64,000 bases of DNA from an uncultured Sulfitobacter sp. (GCA_905182645.1 CAJJCJ010000004.1:186001-250000); one strand, 5' to 3'. Shown: positions 27,053-37,031, counted from the stretch's first letter. Notes: generated by a model not told the origin, from the sequence alone. Made by a program: numbers and translations.

Positions 27053-28125
27053 CAGCCACGCCTCTCAAAATCAATGCGGGGGTCGATAAAGACGTAAGTT
27101 AGATCGGTAATAATCCCGATGACTAACCCCATGAGGGAAAACGCAAACAGAGTACCAAACACGACCGGATAATCGCGCGCCACGGCGGCTTCAAACCCAA
27201 GTCGCCCAAGCCCATCAAGGCTGAACAATGTTTCAATGATCAGCGACCCACCAAAGAATACGCCAATGAACAGCGCCGGAAATCCAGAGATCACGATCAG
27301 CATCGCATTGCGGAAAACATGTCCATAAAGAACGCGGTTTTCAGTCAACCCTTTGGCCTTGGCCGTCATGACATATTGCTTTTTGATCTCGTCAAGAAAG
27401 CTGTTTTTGGTCAACAACGTAAGGGTCGCAAACGCAGAAATCGTGGACGCAAGAACAGGCAACGTAATGTGCCACAAGTAATCTAAGACTTTGCCAATCA
27501 TCGACAGCTCCGCCCAGTTGTCAGACGTCAAACCGCGCAGCGGAAAGACCCGCCAGAATGATCCACCCGCGAACAGAACGATCAACAGGATCGCGAATAA
27601 GAACCCCGGAATGGCGTAACCAACAATAATCGCACCAGACGTCCACGTATCAAACTTGGACCCATCGCGCAGTGCCTTTTTGATGCCCAGCGGGATCGAA
27701 ATCATATAGGCAATCAGCGTGGACCACAGGCCAAGCGTGATCGACACTGGCATTTTCTCTAAGATCAGATCGACAACAGAAATTGATCGGAAATAGCTTT
27801 CGCCAAAGTCGAACCGAATGTAATTCCACATCATGTTCAGGAACCGTTCCAGCGGGGGCTTATCAAAGCCAAACTCTTTTTCCAGTTCGGCGATAAAGTC
27901 AGCAGGCAAGCCGCGCGCACCGATATAATCGTCGCTCGCACCTGCGACGATCTCGCTGCCACCGCCCGAGATACCTTCAAACACATCACCGCCGCCTTCC
28001 ATCTCGGCAATGATTTGTTCGATCGGGCCACCAGGCACAAACTGTGTTAGCGCAAAATTGAGGATCATGATCCCGAGCAAGGTCGGGATCACAAGCAGCA
28101 GCCTGCGCAGGATATAAGCGCCCAT
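27052..28125 (-). CDS. yejB: Peptide ABC transporter permease (YejB type)
   Basis: Inner-membrane subunit, 357 residues, beginning [19 protein letters not shown], the OppB/DppB signature helix. A periplasmic stretch (about 30-110, Gly-rich [15 protein letters not shown]) is longer than in OppB, as in YejB. The EAA-type loop [20 protein letters not shown] lies near 255 and the C-terminus ends [15 protein letters not shown]. It follows yejA by 24 bases. Confidence 0.93.
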   Translation of the reverse strand: MGAYILRRLLLVIPTLLGIMILNFALTQFVPGGPIEQIIAEMEGGGDVFEGISGGGSEIVAGASDDYIGARGLPADFIAELEKEFGFDKPPLERFLNMMWNYIRFDFGESYFRSISVVDLILEKMPVSITLGLWSTLIAYMISIPLGIKKALRDGSKFDTWTSGAIIVGYAIPGFLFAILLIVLFAGGSFWRVFPLRGLTSDNWAELSMIGKVLDYLWHITLPVLASTISAFATLTLLTKNSFLDEIKKQYVMTAKAKGLTENRVLYGHVFRNAMLIVISGFPALFIGVFFGGSLIIETLFSLDGLGRLGFEAAVARDYPVVFGTLFAFSLMGLVIGIITDLTYVFIDPRIDFERRG

Positions 28126-28149
28126 ATTGGGGGTGTCCTTGCTAACGGT

Positions 28150-30066
28150 CTATTGGAACGCGCCGGCGTCTTTCAACGCCGCAGCCGCATCAGCGTCATA
28201 CCACCAGAAATCAAGGGTCCCTAGCGCAAACGGTGGAAGTGTTTCGGGGTGCCGATATTGGTCGTAATAGGCAACGGTATGCACATCCTTATACCATTGT
28301 GGAATCCAAAAACCTTCGGCGCGCAATACACGGTCCAGCGCCTTGGACGCGGTTTGAATGTTATCCAATCCTTCGGCGGCGACAACGGCGTCAATTACAC
28401 GGTCCACAGCAGGTGAGCGCAGGCGCATCAAATTGCGTGAACTGTCATCGGCGGCCTCTGACCCGAACCACTGGCGTAGCGACTGTCCAGGTTCAAACCC
28501 TTGGGTCATCGTATGGTTTATCAAATCAAAATCACCCGACCGACTGCGTTCAACATATTGAGCATAATCGACACGATTAAGCGACGCATTCACACCGAGT
28601 CGCTTTAGGTTTTCGACCATCGGGTTAACGATACGGTCGAACGCCGGAGACGCTTGCAGGAATGAGGCATCCAACGTCTGCCCATCCTTCCGGCGCATCC
28701 CGTCATCGCCTGCAACCCACCCTGCCTCATCCAACAACGCAGACGCACGGCGCAGATTGCTACGATCCAACGAACGCTGAGATGTTGCTGAAGGTGGCGC
28801 CATCACGACATCGTTTGTCAACATCGATGCGGGCAGCAAGCCCTCATCAACCAACGGCTGCAAAATGGCCAATTCTCCCTGGGACGGAGCGCCTTTGGCC
28901 TCTAAGTCGGAATTCTGCCAGAATGAATTTACGCGCGCATACAGCCCGAAAAACAGCGACTCATTGGACCATTCAAAGTTGAACATAAGGCGGACTGCTT
29001 CGCGAACACGCGGGTCTTGCCACTGTGGGCGGTCAAGGTTGAATACAAATGCTTGGGCCGATCCGATGGACCCGTTGGGCAATTCTGCGACCTTCACCCA
29101 ATCTTTTTCAACTGCTGGAAATTCATAGCCCGTCGCCCATTGCTTGGAGCTGTTTTCAGCGCGGAACGTGTATGCCCCCGATTTGAACCCTTCGAATGCA
29201 GCAGAGCTATCGGCGAAATATTCAACACGGATGGTTTCAAAATTGTTGCGGCCAATGCTGGCCGGATGATCAGCGCCCCACCAGTTTGGGTCTTTGCGAT
29301 ACACGATTTGGCGACCAATATCGACGCTATCCAACAAGTACGGGCCTGTGCCCAAGAACGGCGCGTCGGACGATTCATCCAACCTTGTGCCGGTTTCATC
29401 CCACCACGCCCTGGACCACGCCGATGTGCCGCCTACCCAATTGACCACATCGCGGCGCGGGGCATCTTCGGTAAAGCTGAACTTGATTTTATAGGGACCT
29501 AGGATATCGACGCTTTTGAGGAACTGGGAATACACTTCGCGGTATTCAGTGATGCCCTGTTCAAGAGGGAGATTGAAGCTGAACTTAATATCCTCGGCGG
29601 TCATGCCCATGCCATTCGAAAATTTCACATCATCGCGCAGGTTAAAGATAACCCAATCGCGGCTTTCGGGAAATTCCATTGTCGTACAGAGATAGCAATA
29701 ACTGCCGTATGGGTCATCGGCGGTGCCGGCCAATATGGACTCGTACCCAATGCTGGCCAACGCTGCTGGCGTGCCCTTGCGGGTGGAGTTGTTAAAGCTG
29801 TCGAACGTGCCTTGGGACCACTGCGATATTTCACCGCCTTTCGGGGCATCAGGGTTGACGTAATCCCAATGCGGATAATCGGCGGGGTACATCAACTCGT
29901 CAAAGTTGGAATAACCATGGCTGACAGTCACTGGATCATGCCGATCAGACCGTACCTGCCCTGCCCAAACAACAGCGCCCAACAAAATTGCGGACCCCAT
30001 AAGCATATGCCGTGTCGTCGAGGTGTCGGATTTAGCAGCTACGCGGGTAATTTGACGTGATTGCAT
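28150..30066 (-). CDS. yejA: Peptide ABC transporter substrate-binding protein (YejA type)
   Basis: Periplasmic binding protein of cluster C (SBP family 5), 638 residues. A basic N-terminus and hydrophobic segment (MLMGSAILLGAVVWAG, about 21-36) form the signal. HGYSNFDELMYP, FDSFNNSTRKG and DVKFSNGMGMTAEDIKFSF follow the family-5 pattern, and the C-terminus ends in the YejA-like WWYDADAA region. The start was chosen for GGGAGAG five bases before the ATG. In E. coli YejA takes up peptides including microcin C; the ligand here is inferred only. Confidence 0.92.
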   Translation of the reverse strand: MQSRQITRVAAKSDTSTTRHMLMGSAILLGAVVWAGQVRSDRHDPVTVSHGYSNFDELMYPADYPHWDYVNPDAPKGGEISQWSQGTFDSFNNSTRKGTPAALASIGYESILAGTADDPYGSYCYLCTTMEFPESRDWVIFNLRDDVKFSNGMGMTAEDIKFSFNLPLEQGITEYREVYSQFLKSVDILGPYKIKFSFTEDAPRRDVVNWVGGTSAWSRAWWDETGTRLDESSDAPFLGTGPYLLDSVDIGRQIVYRKDPNWWGADHPASIGRNNFETIRVEYFADSSAAFEGFKSGAYTFRAENSSKQWATGYEFPAVEKDWVKVAELPNGSIGSAQAFVFNLDRPQWQDPRVREAVRLMFNFEWSNESLFFGLYARVNSFWQNSDLEAKGAPSQGELAILQPLVDEGLLPASMLTNDVVMAPPSATSQRSLDRSNLRRASALLDEAGWVAGDDGMRRKDGQTLDASFLQASPAFDRIVNPMVENLKRLGVNASLNRVDYAQYVERSRSGDFDLINHTMTQGFEPGQSLRQWFGSEAADDSSRNLMRLRSPAVDRVIDAVVAAEGLDNIQTASKALDRVLRAEGFWIPQWYKDVHTVAYYDQYRHPETLPPFALGTLDFWWYDADAAAALKDAGAFQ

Positions 30067-30199
30067 GGTTCTCTCCCAAGGTGGCGAACGTGTTCTTATT
30101 ACACTTATACGAAACTAACGGCCAGATTGCCAAACATTCAAGTTGAGATTGCGTGAACACCGCGTGAACACGGCGCACGGTGACCCAAGCAACACGCAT

Positions 30200-30232
30200 A
30201 AAAAAGGCCGCCCCAATTGCTTGAGGCGGCCC
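30200..30232 (-). terminator. Rho-independent terminator of the cytochrome c gene
   Basis: On the reverse strand GGCCGCC, a 12-base loop, GGCGGCC and then TTTTTT, about 20 bases beyond the cytochrome stop. Confidence 0.85.
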
Positions 30233-30253
30233 AAAATTCAAAATGTGGCGGGA

Positions 30254-30775
30254 TTAATCGTCCAAGCTGTCGAGGTATGCAATCAGGTTTGCGCGATCTT
30301 CAACTTTTCGCATCCCATTGTAGCCCATCTTGGTGCCAGGTGCGTAACCCTTTGGATTTTCCAAGAACGCCTGCAAGTTTTCCGGCGTCCAAACGTCGGC
30401 CACAGCCTTCAGCGCGCCGGAATAACCAAACCCAGCCTCTGTACCCACAGTGCGGTTCACTACGCCGTAAAGCGACGGACCAACCCCGTTGATGCCAGCC
30501 TCAAGCTTGTGGCAAGATCGGCAGCTTTTCCACAGTCCTTCACCGTCGGCGGCACTAGCTGATGCCAACACCAGAGCGAAATCAATTTCTTCTTCGGGTT
30601 TAGCCGCGTCATCGGCAGCTACAACCACTTCAATTTTGTAGCCTTGCGCTTCGTCGCCGTGGCCGCTTGCGCCGCCGTGATAAATCGTCTCAGAGGCCCA
30701 GCCCCCCAGCAGAAATACCAACAAGGCACCACAAGCGCCGCCCATTACTTTTGTCATCGTCATTGTGTCGAACAT
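30254..30775 (-). CDS. cycM: Membrane-anchored c-type cytochrome (CycM/c552 type)
   Basis: Electron carrier, 173 residues, tethered to the inner membrane by one N-terminal helix (GACGALLVFLLGGWA, about 13-27) with the haem domain in the periplasm. The haem-binding CRSCH is at residues 85-89 and the axial Met in PGTKMGYNGM near 150. A linker rich in Ala, Glu and Asp separates them. ATG at 30775 has GGA nine bases upstream; an ATG four codons earlier is less likely. CycM-type cytochromes pass electrons from the bc1 complex to the aa3 oxidase. Confidence 0.92.
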   Translation of the reverse strand: MFDTMTMTKVMGGACGALLVFLLGGWASETIYHGGASGHGDEAQGYKIEVVVAADDAAKPEEEIDFALVLASASAADGEGLWKSCRSCHKLEAGINGVGPSLYGVVNRTVGTEAGFGYSGALKAVADVWTPENLQAFLENPKGYAPGTKMGYNGMRKVEDRANLIAYLDSLDD

Positions 30776-30894
30776 GTCGCGTTCCATTCCGTTCGCAGTT
30801 TTGCGTTATCTATCCGCTTCACACCTCTTTATGCAAGGTATAGTGCCGCGACCAATTACCCATTTTTTCGTCAATACACAGGAGGTGCCCCCAG

Positions 30895-31734
30895 ATGTCA
30901 TCAAATATCGCATTTCAAGGCGAATTAGGCGCCTACGGCCATCAAGCTTGCGCCGACGCACGACCTAACTTTTCGCCCCTTCCTTGCGAGACTTTCGATG
31001 ATGCAATCGAATCTGTACGCAAAGGCGATGCCGATCTGGGAATGATTGCCGTCGAAAACTCGACTTATGGGCGCGTGGCCGATGTACATTCGCTGTTACC
31101 GGAAAGTGGTTTACATATCGTGGACGAGGTTTTTGTGCGGGTGCACGTCAACCTTTTGGTCAAACCAGGTGCGCAACTGGCCGCCATTAAGACGGCCTAT
31201 GGCCATCCTGTTATCCTGCCACAATGTGCGGGATTCTTGCGCGAGAACCTAATCACTGGGCGTGCCACGTCCGACAATGCGCGCGCTGCACGTGAAGTTT
31301 CCGAAGGCGATAATCTAACCGTTGGCGCTCTTGCGTCGGAATTGGCGGCTGACATCTATGGGCTCGACATCATAGCGCGGCACATTGAAGACGCCGACAA
31401 CAACACAACCCGTTTTTTGGTCATGGCCCGAGAACCAGACTACAAAAAACGCGGCAACCATGGCATGATGACCAGCTTTGTCTTTCGGGTGCGCAACATC
31501 CCTGCAGCACTATATAAGGCGATGGGTGGATTTGCGACCAATGGGGTCAACATGATCAAACTCGAAAGCTACATGGTCGGTGGCAGCTTTAAGGCGACAC
31601 AGTTTTACGCTGAAATCGAAGGGCATCCTGACGATCGCAACGTGCAACTCGCGCTCGAAGAGCTATTGTATTTCACGGACCATTTGCACCTGATGGGCGT
31701 CTATCCAGCGGCAGCAAAGCGCCACGAACGTTAA
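30895..31734 (+). CDS. pheA: Prephenate dehydratase
   Basis: Converts prephenate to phenylpyruvate in phenylalanine synthesis, in the cytoplasm; 279 residues without a chorismate mutase domain. The start IAFQGELGAYGHQA, the AVENSTYGRV block (about 51-60) and the catalytic Thr-Arg-Phe in NNTTRFLVMA (about 169-178) are conserved. The C-terminal ACT domain (about 195-275) contains GVNMIKLESYM, the phenylalanine-binding feedback motif. AGGAGG precedes the ATG. It overlaps the reverse SRPBCC gene by 4 bases. Confidence 0.95.
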   Translation: MSSNIAFQGELGAYGHQACADARPNFSPLPCETFDDAIESVRKGDADLGMIAVENSTYGRVADVHSLLPESGLHIVDEVFVRVHVNLLVKPGAQLAAIKTAYGHPVILPQCAGFLRENLITGRATSDNARAAREVSEGDNLTVGALASELAADIYGLDIIARHIEDADNNTTRFLVMAREPDYKKRGNHGMMTSFVFRVRNIPAALYKAMGGFATNGVNMIKLESYMVGGSFKATQFYAEIEGHPDDRNVQLALEELLYFTDHLHLMGVYPAAAKRHER

Positions 31735-32153
31735 GCGCCCTTGCGGTGGAATTTTTCTACATCTTCCGCAAAGTCAGTTACGCGCATCCCAAAACGGCGG
31801 CTTAGGCTATTTTTAGCAAGCTTCAGTGATTGCAACAAAAGGCGTGCAGATAGGCTTTGGGGCGACAATTCCAAAGACACTGCAATCCGCGTACGATTGC
31901 GGGAAAGCGGCACCAGTTCAATTTGCGTAACGCCATCAAGCCCATTCGCCGCAGTATAAAGACGGTTCTCAGTCGGTTCATTAAGACGTGTGATTATCGC
32001 CTTTAAATTGCGATCTTTGCCTCGAAATTTGAACGCCACATCCCACGACGATCCTTCGACCGGAACAGGTGCATTATCAATGCGTTGGACATTTACGCCA
32101 CGTCGCAAGGCTTGGCGTTCAAACCCCTGAAAATCCGTGATCCGCGAGTACAC
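31731..32153 (-). pseudogene. SRPBCC-fold protein, N-terminus probably frameshifted
   Basis: A 140-residue open frame with the SRPBCC/polyketide-cyclase-like core (ITDFQGFERQALRRGV, then the curved sheet and a C-terminal helix). The only start in frame is GTG at 32153, which cuts the first strand. Directly upstream ATG GCG TTT GAG GCC (Met-Ala-Phe-Glu-Ala, at 32181 downward) looks like the true N-terminus in another frame, and the current frame would read Gly-Pro-Ile-Asp-Tyr-Val from the same bases. One lost base in the CCC run plus a small deletion would explain it. It may still be translated from GTG. Lipid or small-molecule binding is the fold's usual role. Confidence 0.55.
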
Positions 32154-32210
32154 GTAGTCAATTGGGCCTCAAACGCCATGGTATCGCGTAGCTGATGTAT
32201 GTTAAGTAGT

Positions 32211-33161
32211 TCAATCCAAGCGGTCAGCCAGCCAATTTTCCAGTAAAAAATGTGCAATTGCGCCTTTTCGGGCCGGATTTATTTTTGGGTGTTGCCCTGC
32301 AAAAACACGAACCATCTCTTCTCGGCTAACCCAAAGCGCATCTTCGATCTCAGACGGGTCAATTGTGATATCGCTATTCAACGCGTTACCAGCGCAACCA
32401 AACATCAATGACGCAGGGAATGGCCAAGGCTGGCTGGCCAAATAACGCACATCACTTACCCGCACACCGGATTCTTCAAAAACTTCGCGGCGCACCGCAG
32501 CTTCCATTGTTTCACCTGGCTCAATAAAGCCGGCAAGCAGGGAATACATGCCCTCTGGCCAGCCCGGAGACCGCCCCATCAATACATTATTTCCGTTCGT
32601 TATTAACATGATGACAACAGGGTCCGTACGTGGGAAATGATGCGATCCACAGGCCGCACAGTCACGCTGCCAGCCTCCCGTCATGGCGGCACTTTCTGCG
32701 CCACAACGCGCACAAAACCGGTGACTACGGTGCCATTCCATCACGGCTTTGGCCGTCGCTGCCAGTTCGGCGTCGCGTGGCGATAGACATGTCATCACAG
32801 CGCGAATATCCGCAAACCCGGCATCAGGAACGTCAGGATGTACCTGTCGCGTATCGTCGAAAAACGAAAACCCAGCCGATGGATTAAACCCATCAGGTAC
32901 CCACGCAGAAATATCCGCGGCGAAAAGTGGGCTCTCGCCTTCAAGGCCTAACAAGATCAAGTCTGCCGACGTACCTTCCAAAATCGCTGCAATCATTGGC
33001 AAACGGCACAATTGATCCAGGCCCGTCATCAAAATTTTGCCCCGCCACAATAGGATCGTGCGGGCGTCCGGTTGTTCAGCCAGCTTTTCCGCTTGCCCCC
33101 GCAGGTGCGCAGCCCGATCAAGTCCGGAACCACCAAATGTCACTGTTTCTGCATTTCTCAT
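32211..33161 (-). CDS. nudC: NAD(+)/NADH pyrophosphatase NudC
   Basis: Nudix hydrolase, about 316 residues, that cleaves NADH and removes NAD caps from RNA. The order is an N-terminal domain, a four-Cys zinc site (FCARCG and CAACG), the Nudix box GFIEPGETMEAAVRREVFEESG (positions about 213-234, key residues GETxEAAxRREVxEE) and the NudC-specific SQPWPFPAS. ATG at 33161 was preferred over an upstream TTG. It stands head to head with the frameshifted nucleotidase gene. Confidence 0.92.
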   Translation of the reverse strand: MRNAETVTFGGSGLDRAAHLRGQAEKLAEQPDARTILLWRGKILMTGLDQLCRLPMIAAILEGTSADLILLGLEGESPLFAADISAWVPDGFNPSAGFSFFDDTRQVHPDVPDAGFADIRAVMTCLSPRDAELAATAKAVMEWHRSHRFCARCGAESAAMTGGWQRDCAACGSHHFPRTDPVVIMLITNGNNVLMGRSPGWPEGMYSLLAGFIEPGETMEAAVRREVFEESGVRVSDVRYLASQPWPFPASLMFGCAGNALNSDITIDPSEIEDALWVSREEMVRVFAGQHPKINPARKGAIAHFLLENWLADRLD

Positions 33162-33284
33162 TCTGTTGTGAATGCCACTTTTATGTATCTTTTTCAAACG
33201 ATTGTTCCACGCGCCTTGGCAATTTCCAAATATCCCGCTTAGGTTGCATTCAGTAACAGCTTCGACACCTCATCAAAGTGATTT

Positions 33285-34930
33285 TTGGCCATTCAGAACA
33301 AGGCGCACGCGACGATTCGCATCCTTGAGACAACGGACTTGCACATGCAGCTGTTGGGCTACGACTACCTTGCAGATCAACTGACGCCGGGGATCGGATT
33401 GATCCCACTTACCGCAAAAATTGAAGCTCTCAGATCAGATGACCCATCTGCCACCTTTCTTTTTGACAATGGGGACTTCCTTCAGGGAAACCCGCTGGCC
33501 AATTACATCGCTGCCCACCACGTCCATAACGACCCACACCCCATGATTTCTGCAATGTCTGCACTGGCTTATGATGCATTTTGCTCAGGGAATCATGAAT
33601 TTAACTACTTCTTAGAGTTTTTGTCTAAGGCCTTAGAGCCAGCGCCATTTGCGTTGTCTGTGCCAATGTAACCTACGCGGACGGCAGTGAGTTTTGCCCT
33701 CCCTACACGATCATCCAACGCGAAATACTGTGCAGTGATGGCGTATCCCGTCCGCTTAACCTTGGTGTAATTGGTCTCGCGACTCCGCAAATCGTAAATT
33801 GGGATAAAACTGTTTTAAGCGGTGCCATTGTTGCAAACGATATTGTCCTAACCGCCCAAGCTGTCGTCGCCAAAATGAAGGCCCAGGGCGCAAACATCGA
33901 TGTTGCATTATGCCACGCGGGCATCGCTGCAGAGCAGTGGTCCGAGGGCATGGAAAACGCCGCAGTACCACTGGCCACGATTGATGGGATCGACGCAGTC
34001 CTTACGGGGCATACGCATGATTTGTTCTCCAATAATCATGATCAAGCCAGTGCGAACGTTGGCCCCTCAAACGGCAAACTGCATGGAAAACCTGCTGTGA
34101 TGGCAGGGTTTTACGGGCCTCATGTAGGGGTCATATCTTTGGACATAACATGGTCCGAGGGAAATATCGCCATCAGTGCCTCGCCTATTGAACTTGCTCG
34201 CGTGAATCCGAATGCTACGGCGACGCAACTACAAGTCCGCATGACCAAGGACGTCATGCCCGCACATACAAAAACGTTAAACTATATCCGGCAACCATTT
34301 GCGGCGACTGACGTTCCAATCAACAGTCATTTTGCGACTGTTGCGCCGAACCTTTCTTTGCAGATATTGGCCCAAGCTCAACTTAATCAGGTCGCAACAC
34401 TGGCAAAGGGAACCCAGTGGGAAAACCTTCCAATTCTGTCTGCCACCGCACCATTTCGGGCAGGTGGACGCGGTGGGCCTGAGCATTACATCGACATCAA
34501 TCCTGGCCCGCTAACCTTGCGTGACTCCGCTGCGATTTGTCCGCTTTCCAACCGCCTTTATGTGATTCGCCGCACTGGGGCGCAAATTTTTGCTTGGCTC
34601 AATCAATCGGCCAAACTGTTTCGGACCTTGAAATGCGAGATTCCTGACCAAGACCTGTTGCGTGCGGGCGTTGCACCATATGATTTTGATGTGATGTTTG
34701 GGCTGACATATTCAATCGATATCGAGCGCGCAACAGATCGGATCATCGATCTTTGCCTCAATGGTAAACCTGTGTTGGCAGACGATATTTTTATTGTCGC
34801 GACGAACAGCTACCGCGTAAATGGGGGTGGCGATTTCTTCGCCACCCCCCCACAGGACATAATGCACGTCACCGCAAACGGCACACGTGACATCCTGATT
34901 GAAAGCTTGCGTAATTGTGGCAAATTGTAG
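33285..34930 (+). pseudogene. 5'-nucleotidase / 2',3'-cyclic phosphodiesterase (CpdB-like), single frameshift
   Basis: Two frames join into one metallophosphatase of about 548 residues. The first (33285-33671) holds the metal site LETTDLHM, FDNGDFLQG and GNHEF; the second runs from about 33672 (NVTYADGSEF) to 34930 and holds CHAGI, LTGHTHD and the C-terminal 5'-nucleotidase domain (VNGGGDFF). At 33655-33670 the sequence TTGTCTGTGCCAATGTAACC reads Leu-Ser-Val-Pro-Met-stop, whereas dropping one frame gives Cys-Ala-Asn-Val-Thr as in the family, so one base (probably a T) is missing. The start is unclear; only TTG at 33285 is in frame. No signal peptide. Confidence 0.82.
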
Positions 34931-35089
34931 GCTTCACCAATTAGCAGCTGGAGCTTTGCACCCTTAGCCGACACATGTGCGCTATTTTTGTCCGCGCCAC
35001 ATACAACTGTACCTACCGGGCAAGACAAAATCTCTGCGACAAACCGTAATGTTGATGGGTTCGCCTAATTTCGACTGTAGATGTGACCC

Positions 35090-35118
35090 TTGCACCGCAC
35101 CACACATCGGCCTATATG
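35090..35118 (+). promoter_or_regulatory. Promoter of the SRP RNA gene
   Basis: TTGCAC at 35090-35095, 17 bases, TATATG at 35113-35118. The RNA's first paired bases begin 6-7 bases later. Confidence 0.75.
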
Positions 35119-35123
35119 GGTTT

Positions 35124-35220
35124 TGAGAGGTTGGCGCGGGCGAGTGCCTCGCCAACCTGGTCAGGTCCGGAAGGAAGCAGCCACAACGAGCCCCACTTGG
35201 GTCGATGTCCAGCCTCTCAC
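35124..35220 (+). ncRNA. ffs: Signal recognition particle 4.5S RNA
   Basis: The conserved Ffh-binding segment GTCAGGTCCGGAAGGAAGCAGCC (35160-35182, with the GGAA tetraloop) sits in a long hairpin whose ends GAGAGGTTGG and CCAGCCTCTC pair. Size is about 97 bases, normal for the small bacterial form. With Ffh it directs membrane proteins to the translocon. Confidence 0.95.
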
Positions 35221-35368
35221 CTAATTCACGCGGCAGGCCACAGGAGGGTTGATAATGACTTTAATTACACATCTCTTGGCAGGCGCGCGCTAATTCTGAT
35301 CTGCTCCGCTCGCCGTTTTTGGGCCACTTGTACGGTGGAAGAACGTTTCCCCATGCGAGGGCATCACG

Positions 35369-36403
35369 ATGACATCTGAATTGACACGCGCAGACCTAGG
35401 CTGGTCAGCATTTTATACATCCCAGCTTGAGGTCGAAGAATTCGAGGCCACGACGCCAGCACGCGTCAGCGCCGTACACCGAACCCAGATTGCGGCGTTG
35501 ACCGAAACAGGCCCGATCAGTCTTTCGCTTGATCCAGGCATGTCTTCGGGTGAAATTGCGGTGGGCGATTGGGTTCTATGTGACCCAGAAGTAGCCCGCA
35601 TGATCCGCCGTTTGGACCGTCAAAGCACGCTGCAGCGTGGATCAGATTACCATTACGGTGAACGCCAGTTGATTGCCGCCAATATTGATACGCTGTTTAT
35701 CACCACATCTTGCAATGCAGATTTTAACGTGGCGCGATTAGAGCGGTATCTTGCTCTCGCACATGATGCAGAAATCACGCCAGTCATAATTTTGACCAAA
35801 GCGGATCAAACAGATGACACCGAAAGCTACACGGTACAAGCGGAAGCATTGGGGCGCGATCTATCGGTGGTCACACTTGATGCGCTGCACGGCGACGTCG
35901 CGGGCGTACTCGTCCCGTGGATCGGGACCGGCCAAACCGTTGCCCTTGCTGGATCATCGGGTGTCGGAAAAACAACGCTGGCCAATGCGCTGACAGGCGA
36001 CAATGCGGCGACGCAAAGTATCCGCGAGGACGACGCGCGCGGGCGGCACACAACGACAAAGCGCTCTTTGCACCGTCTGCCAACGGGTGGTTGGCTGATT
36101 GACACGCCTGGTATGCGTGGTCTTGGTGTGGCCGATGTCGCCGCAGGAATTGCAGCCACATTTCCCGAAATTTCTGAGGTTGAAGGCAATTGCCGGTTCC
36201 GCAATTGCGAGCATGTGAGCGAACCAGGATGTGCAATTCAGGCGGGCATCGCGGCGGGGGATATCGACCCAGAGCGGCTAAAGCGGTTTCAAAAGCTGGT
36301 GCGCGAAGATGCGCAAGCAACCGAAACAATTGCGCAGGCTCATTCACGTGGCCGCAAATTTGGCAAGATTGTCAAAGCAGCCCAGTCGCGTAAAAAGCGC
36401 TAG
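35369..36403 (+). CDS. rsgA: Ribosome small-subunit biogenesis GTPase RsgA
   Basis: Circularly permuted GTPase that checks 30S subunit maturation, 344 residues. An N-terminal OB-fold (to about 95) is followed by G4 LTKAD (about 141), G1 SSGVGKTTL (about 197), G2 TTTKR and G3 DTPGMRGL (about 249), then the C-terminal zinc site CRFRNCEHVSEPGC (about 277-290) and a basic tail. All permuted-order motifs are intact. It starts about 150 bases after ffs and ends against a palindromic repeat. Confidence 0.94.
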   Translation: MTSELTRADLGWSAFYTSQLEVEEFEATTPARVSAVHRTQIAALTETGPISLSLDPGMSSGEIAVGDWVLCDPEVARMIRRLDRQSTLQRGSDYHYGERQLIAANIDTLFITTSCNADFNVARLERYLALAHDAEITPVIILTKADQTDDTESYTVQAEALGRDLSVVTLDALHGDVAGVLVPWIGTGQTVALAGSSGVGKTTLANALTGDNAATQSIREDDARGRHTTTKRSLHRLPTGGWLIDTPGMRGLGVADVAAGIAATFPEISEVEGNCRFRNCEHVSEPGCAIQAGIAAGDIDPERLKRFQKLVREDAQATETIAQAHSRGRKFGKIVKAAQSRKKR

Positions 36404-36430
36404 AAAGATGGGTTAAAACCCATCCTACGC
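36403..36430 (+). repeat. Palindromic 28-bp dispersed repeat, copy B
   Basis: GATGGGTTAAAACCCATC (36407-36424) is a perfect palindrome. The whole 28 bases match the copy at 8661-8688 in inverse orientation with one difference. It sits between the convergent rsgA and phosphatase genes, right after the rsgA stop and running into the phosphatase stop. Confidence 0.7.
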
Positions 36431-36907
36431 AGTACGCGCCCATTGCATTTGTGCGTCTGTTTCAATCGCACAAGGTCGCACCGTACGCAGGCGCAGCAAG
36501 GCTGCATCGGCATCCTCACCCGCCGCAATCATGACCCGCAAAACGGCCATGCCAGAGCGCCCACAGCCCCCGCGACAATGCACTAAGATACGATCGCCGG
36601 CAGACAGGCGCACCACAACATTTCCGATCACGTCATCCCAATCGGGGTCATCATTCACAGACGGTGTTCCGAAATCGACCATTGGCAGGTGACGCCAGTC
36701 CACGCCCGCTTGCGCAAGGCTTGCGTCCAAATCAGCGGCACCCTCTGCATCCAACTCGGCCTGCTCAACCAGTGTAACCACAAGATCAGGCCGCCAAGCG
36801 ATAACGCTCAGCAAATCCCGCCCAAAGTCACCATCGCCGCCCGGCATCGGAGACAAAGCAATCACGCCGCCACCCACCGCCACTTCATATATTGCGAAAT
36901 CCGTCAT
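36425..36907 (-). CDS. Small tyrosine/dual-specificity phosphatase-like protein
   Basis: A 160-residue protein with the cysteine phosphatase P-loop VHCRGGCGRSG: nucleophile Cys111 and Arg117 (HCx5R then Ser/Gly). The Asp-rich loop NDDPDWDD (about 95-102) may supply the general acid. The ATG at 36907 was preferred because an upstream frame would cross the divergent dnaX start region. The substrate may be phosphotyrosine, phosphoserine or a small phosphate ester. It is divergent from dnaX and convergent with rsgA. Confidence 0.85.
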   Translation of the reverse strand: MTDFAIYEVAVGGGVIALSPMPGGDGDFGRDLLSVIAWRPDLVVTLVEQAELDAEGAADLDASLAQAGVDWRHLPMVDFGTPSVNDDPDWDDVIGNVVVRLSAGDRILVHCRGGCGRSGMAVLRVMIAAGEDADAALLRLRTVRPCAIETDAQMQWARTA

Positions 36908-37031
36908 TTTGGCCCCTGCTCTGCCTATTTGGGGACAGTGGCCCATAAGATTGCCACCGTAAACACGGTGGACGTGGCCATCTGTGCGCCGTACCCTCAC
37001 CCTTGGCCCCCGAATCCAGATGAAAGCGCCC

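Noticed and set aside
36407..36424. Rho-independent terminator for rsgA
   Set aside because: The stem is AT-rich with no following T-run, and the same sequence occurs at another locus, so a dispersed repeat explains it better.
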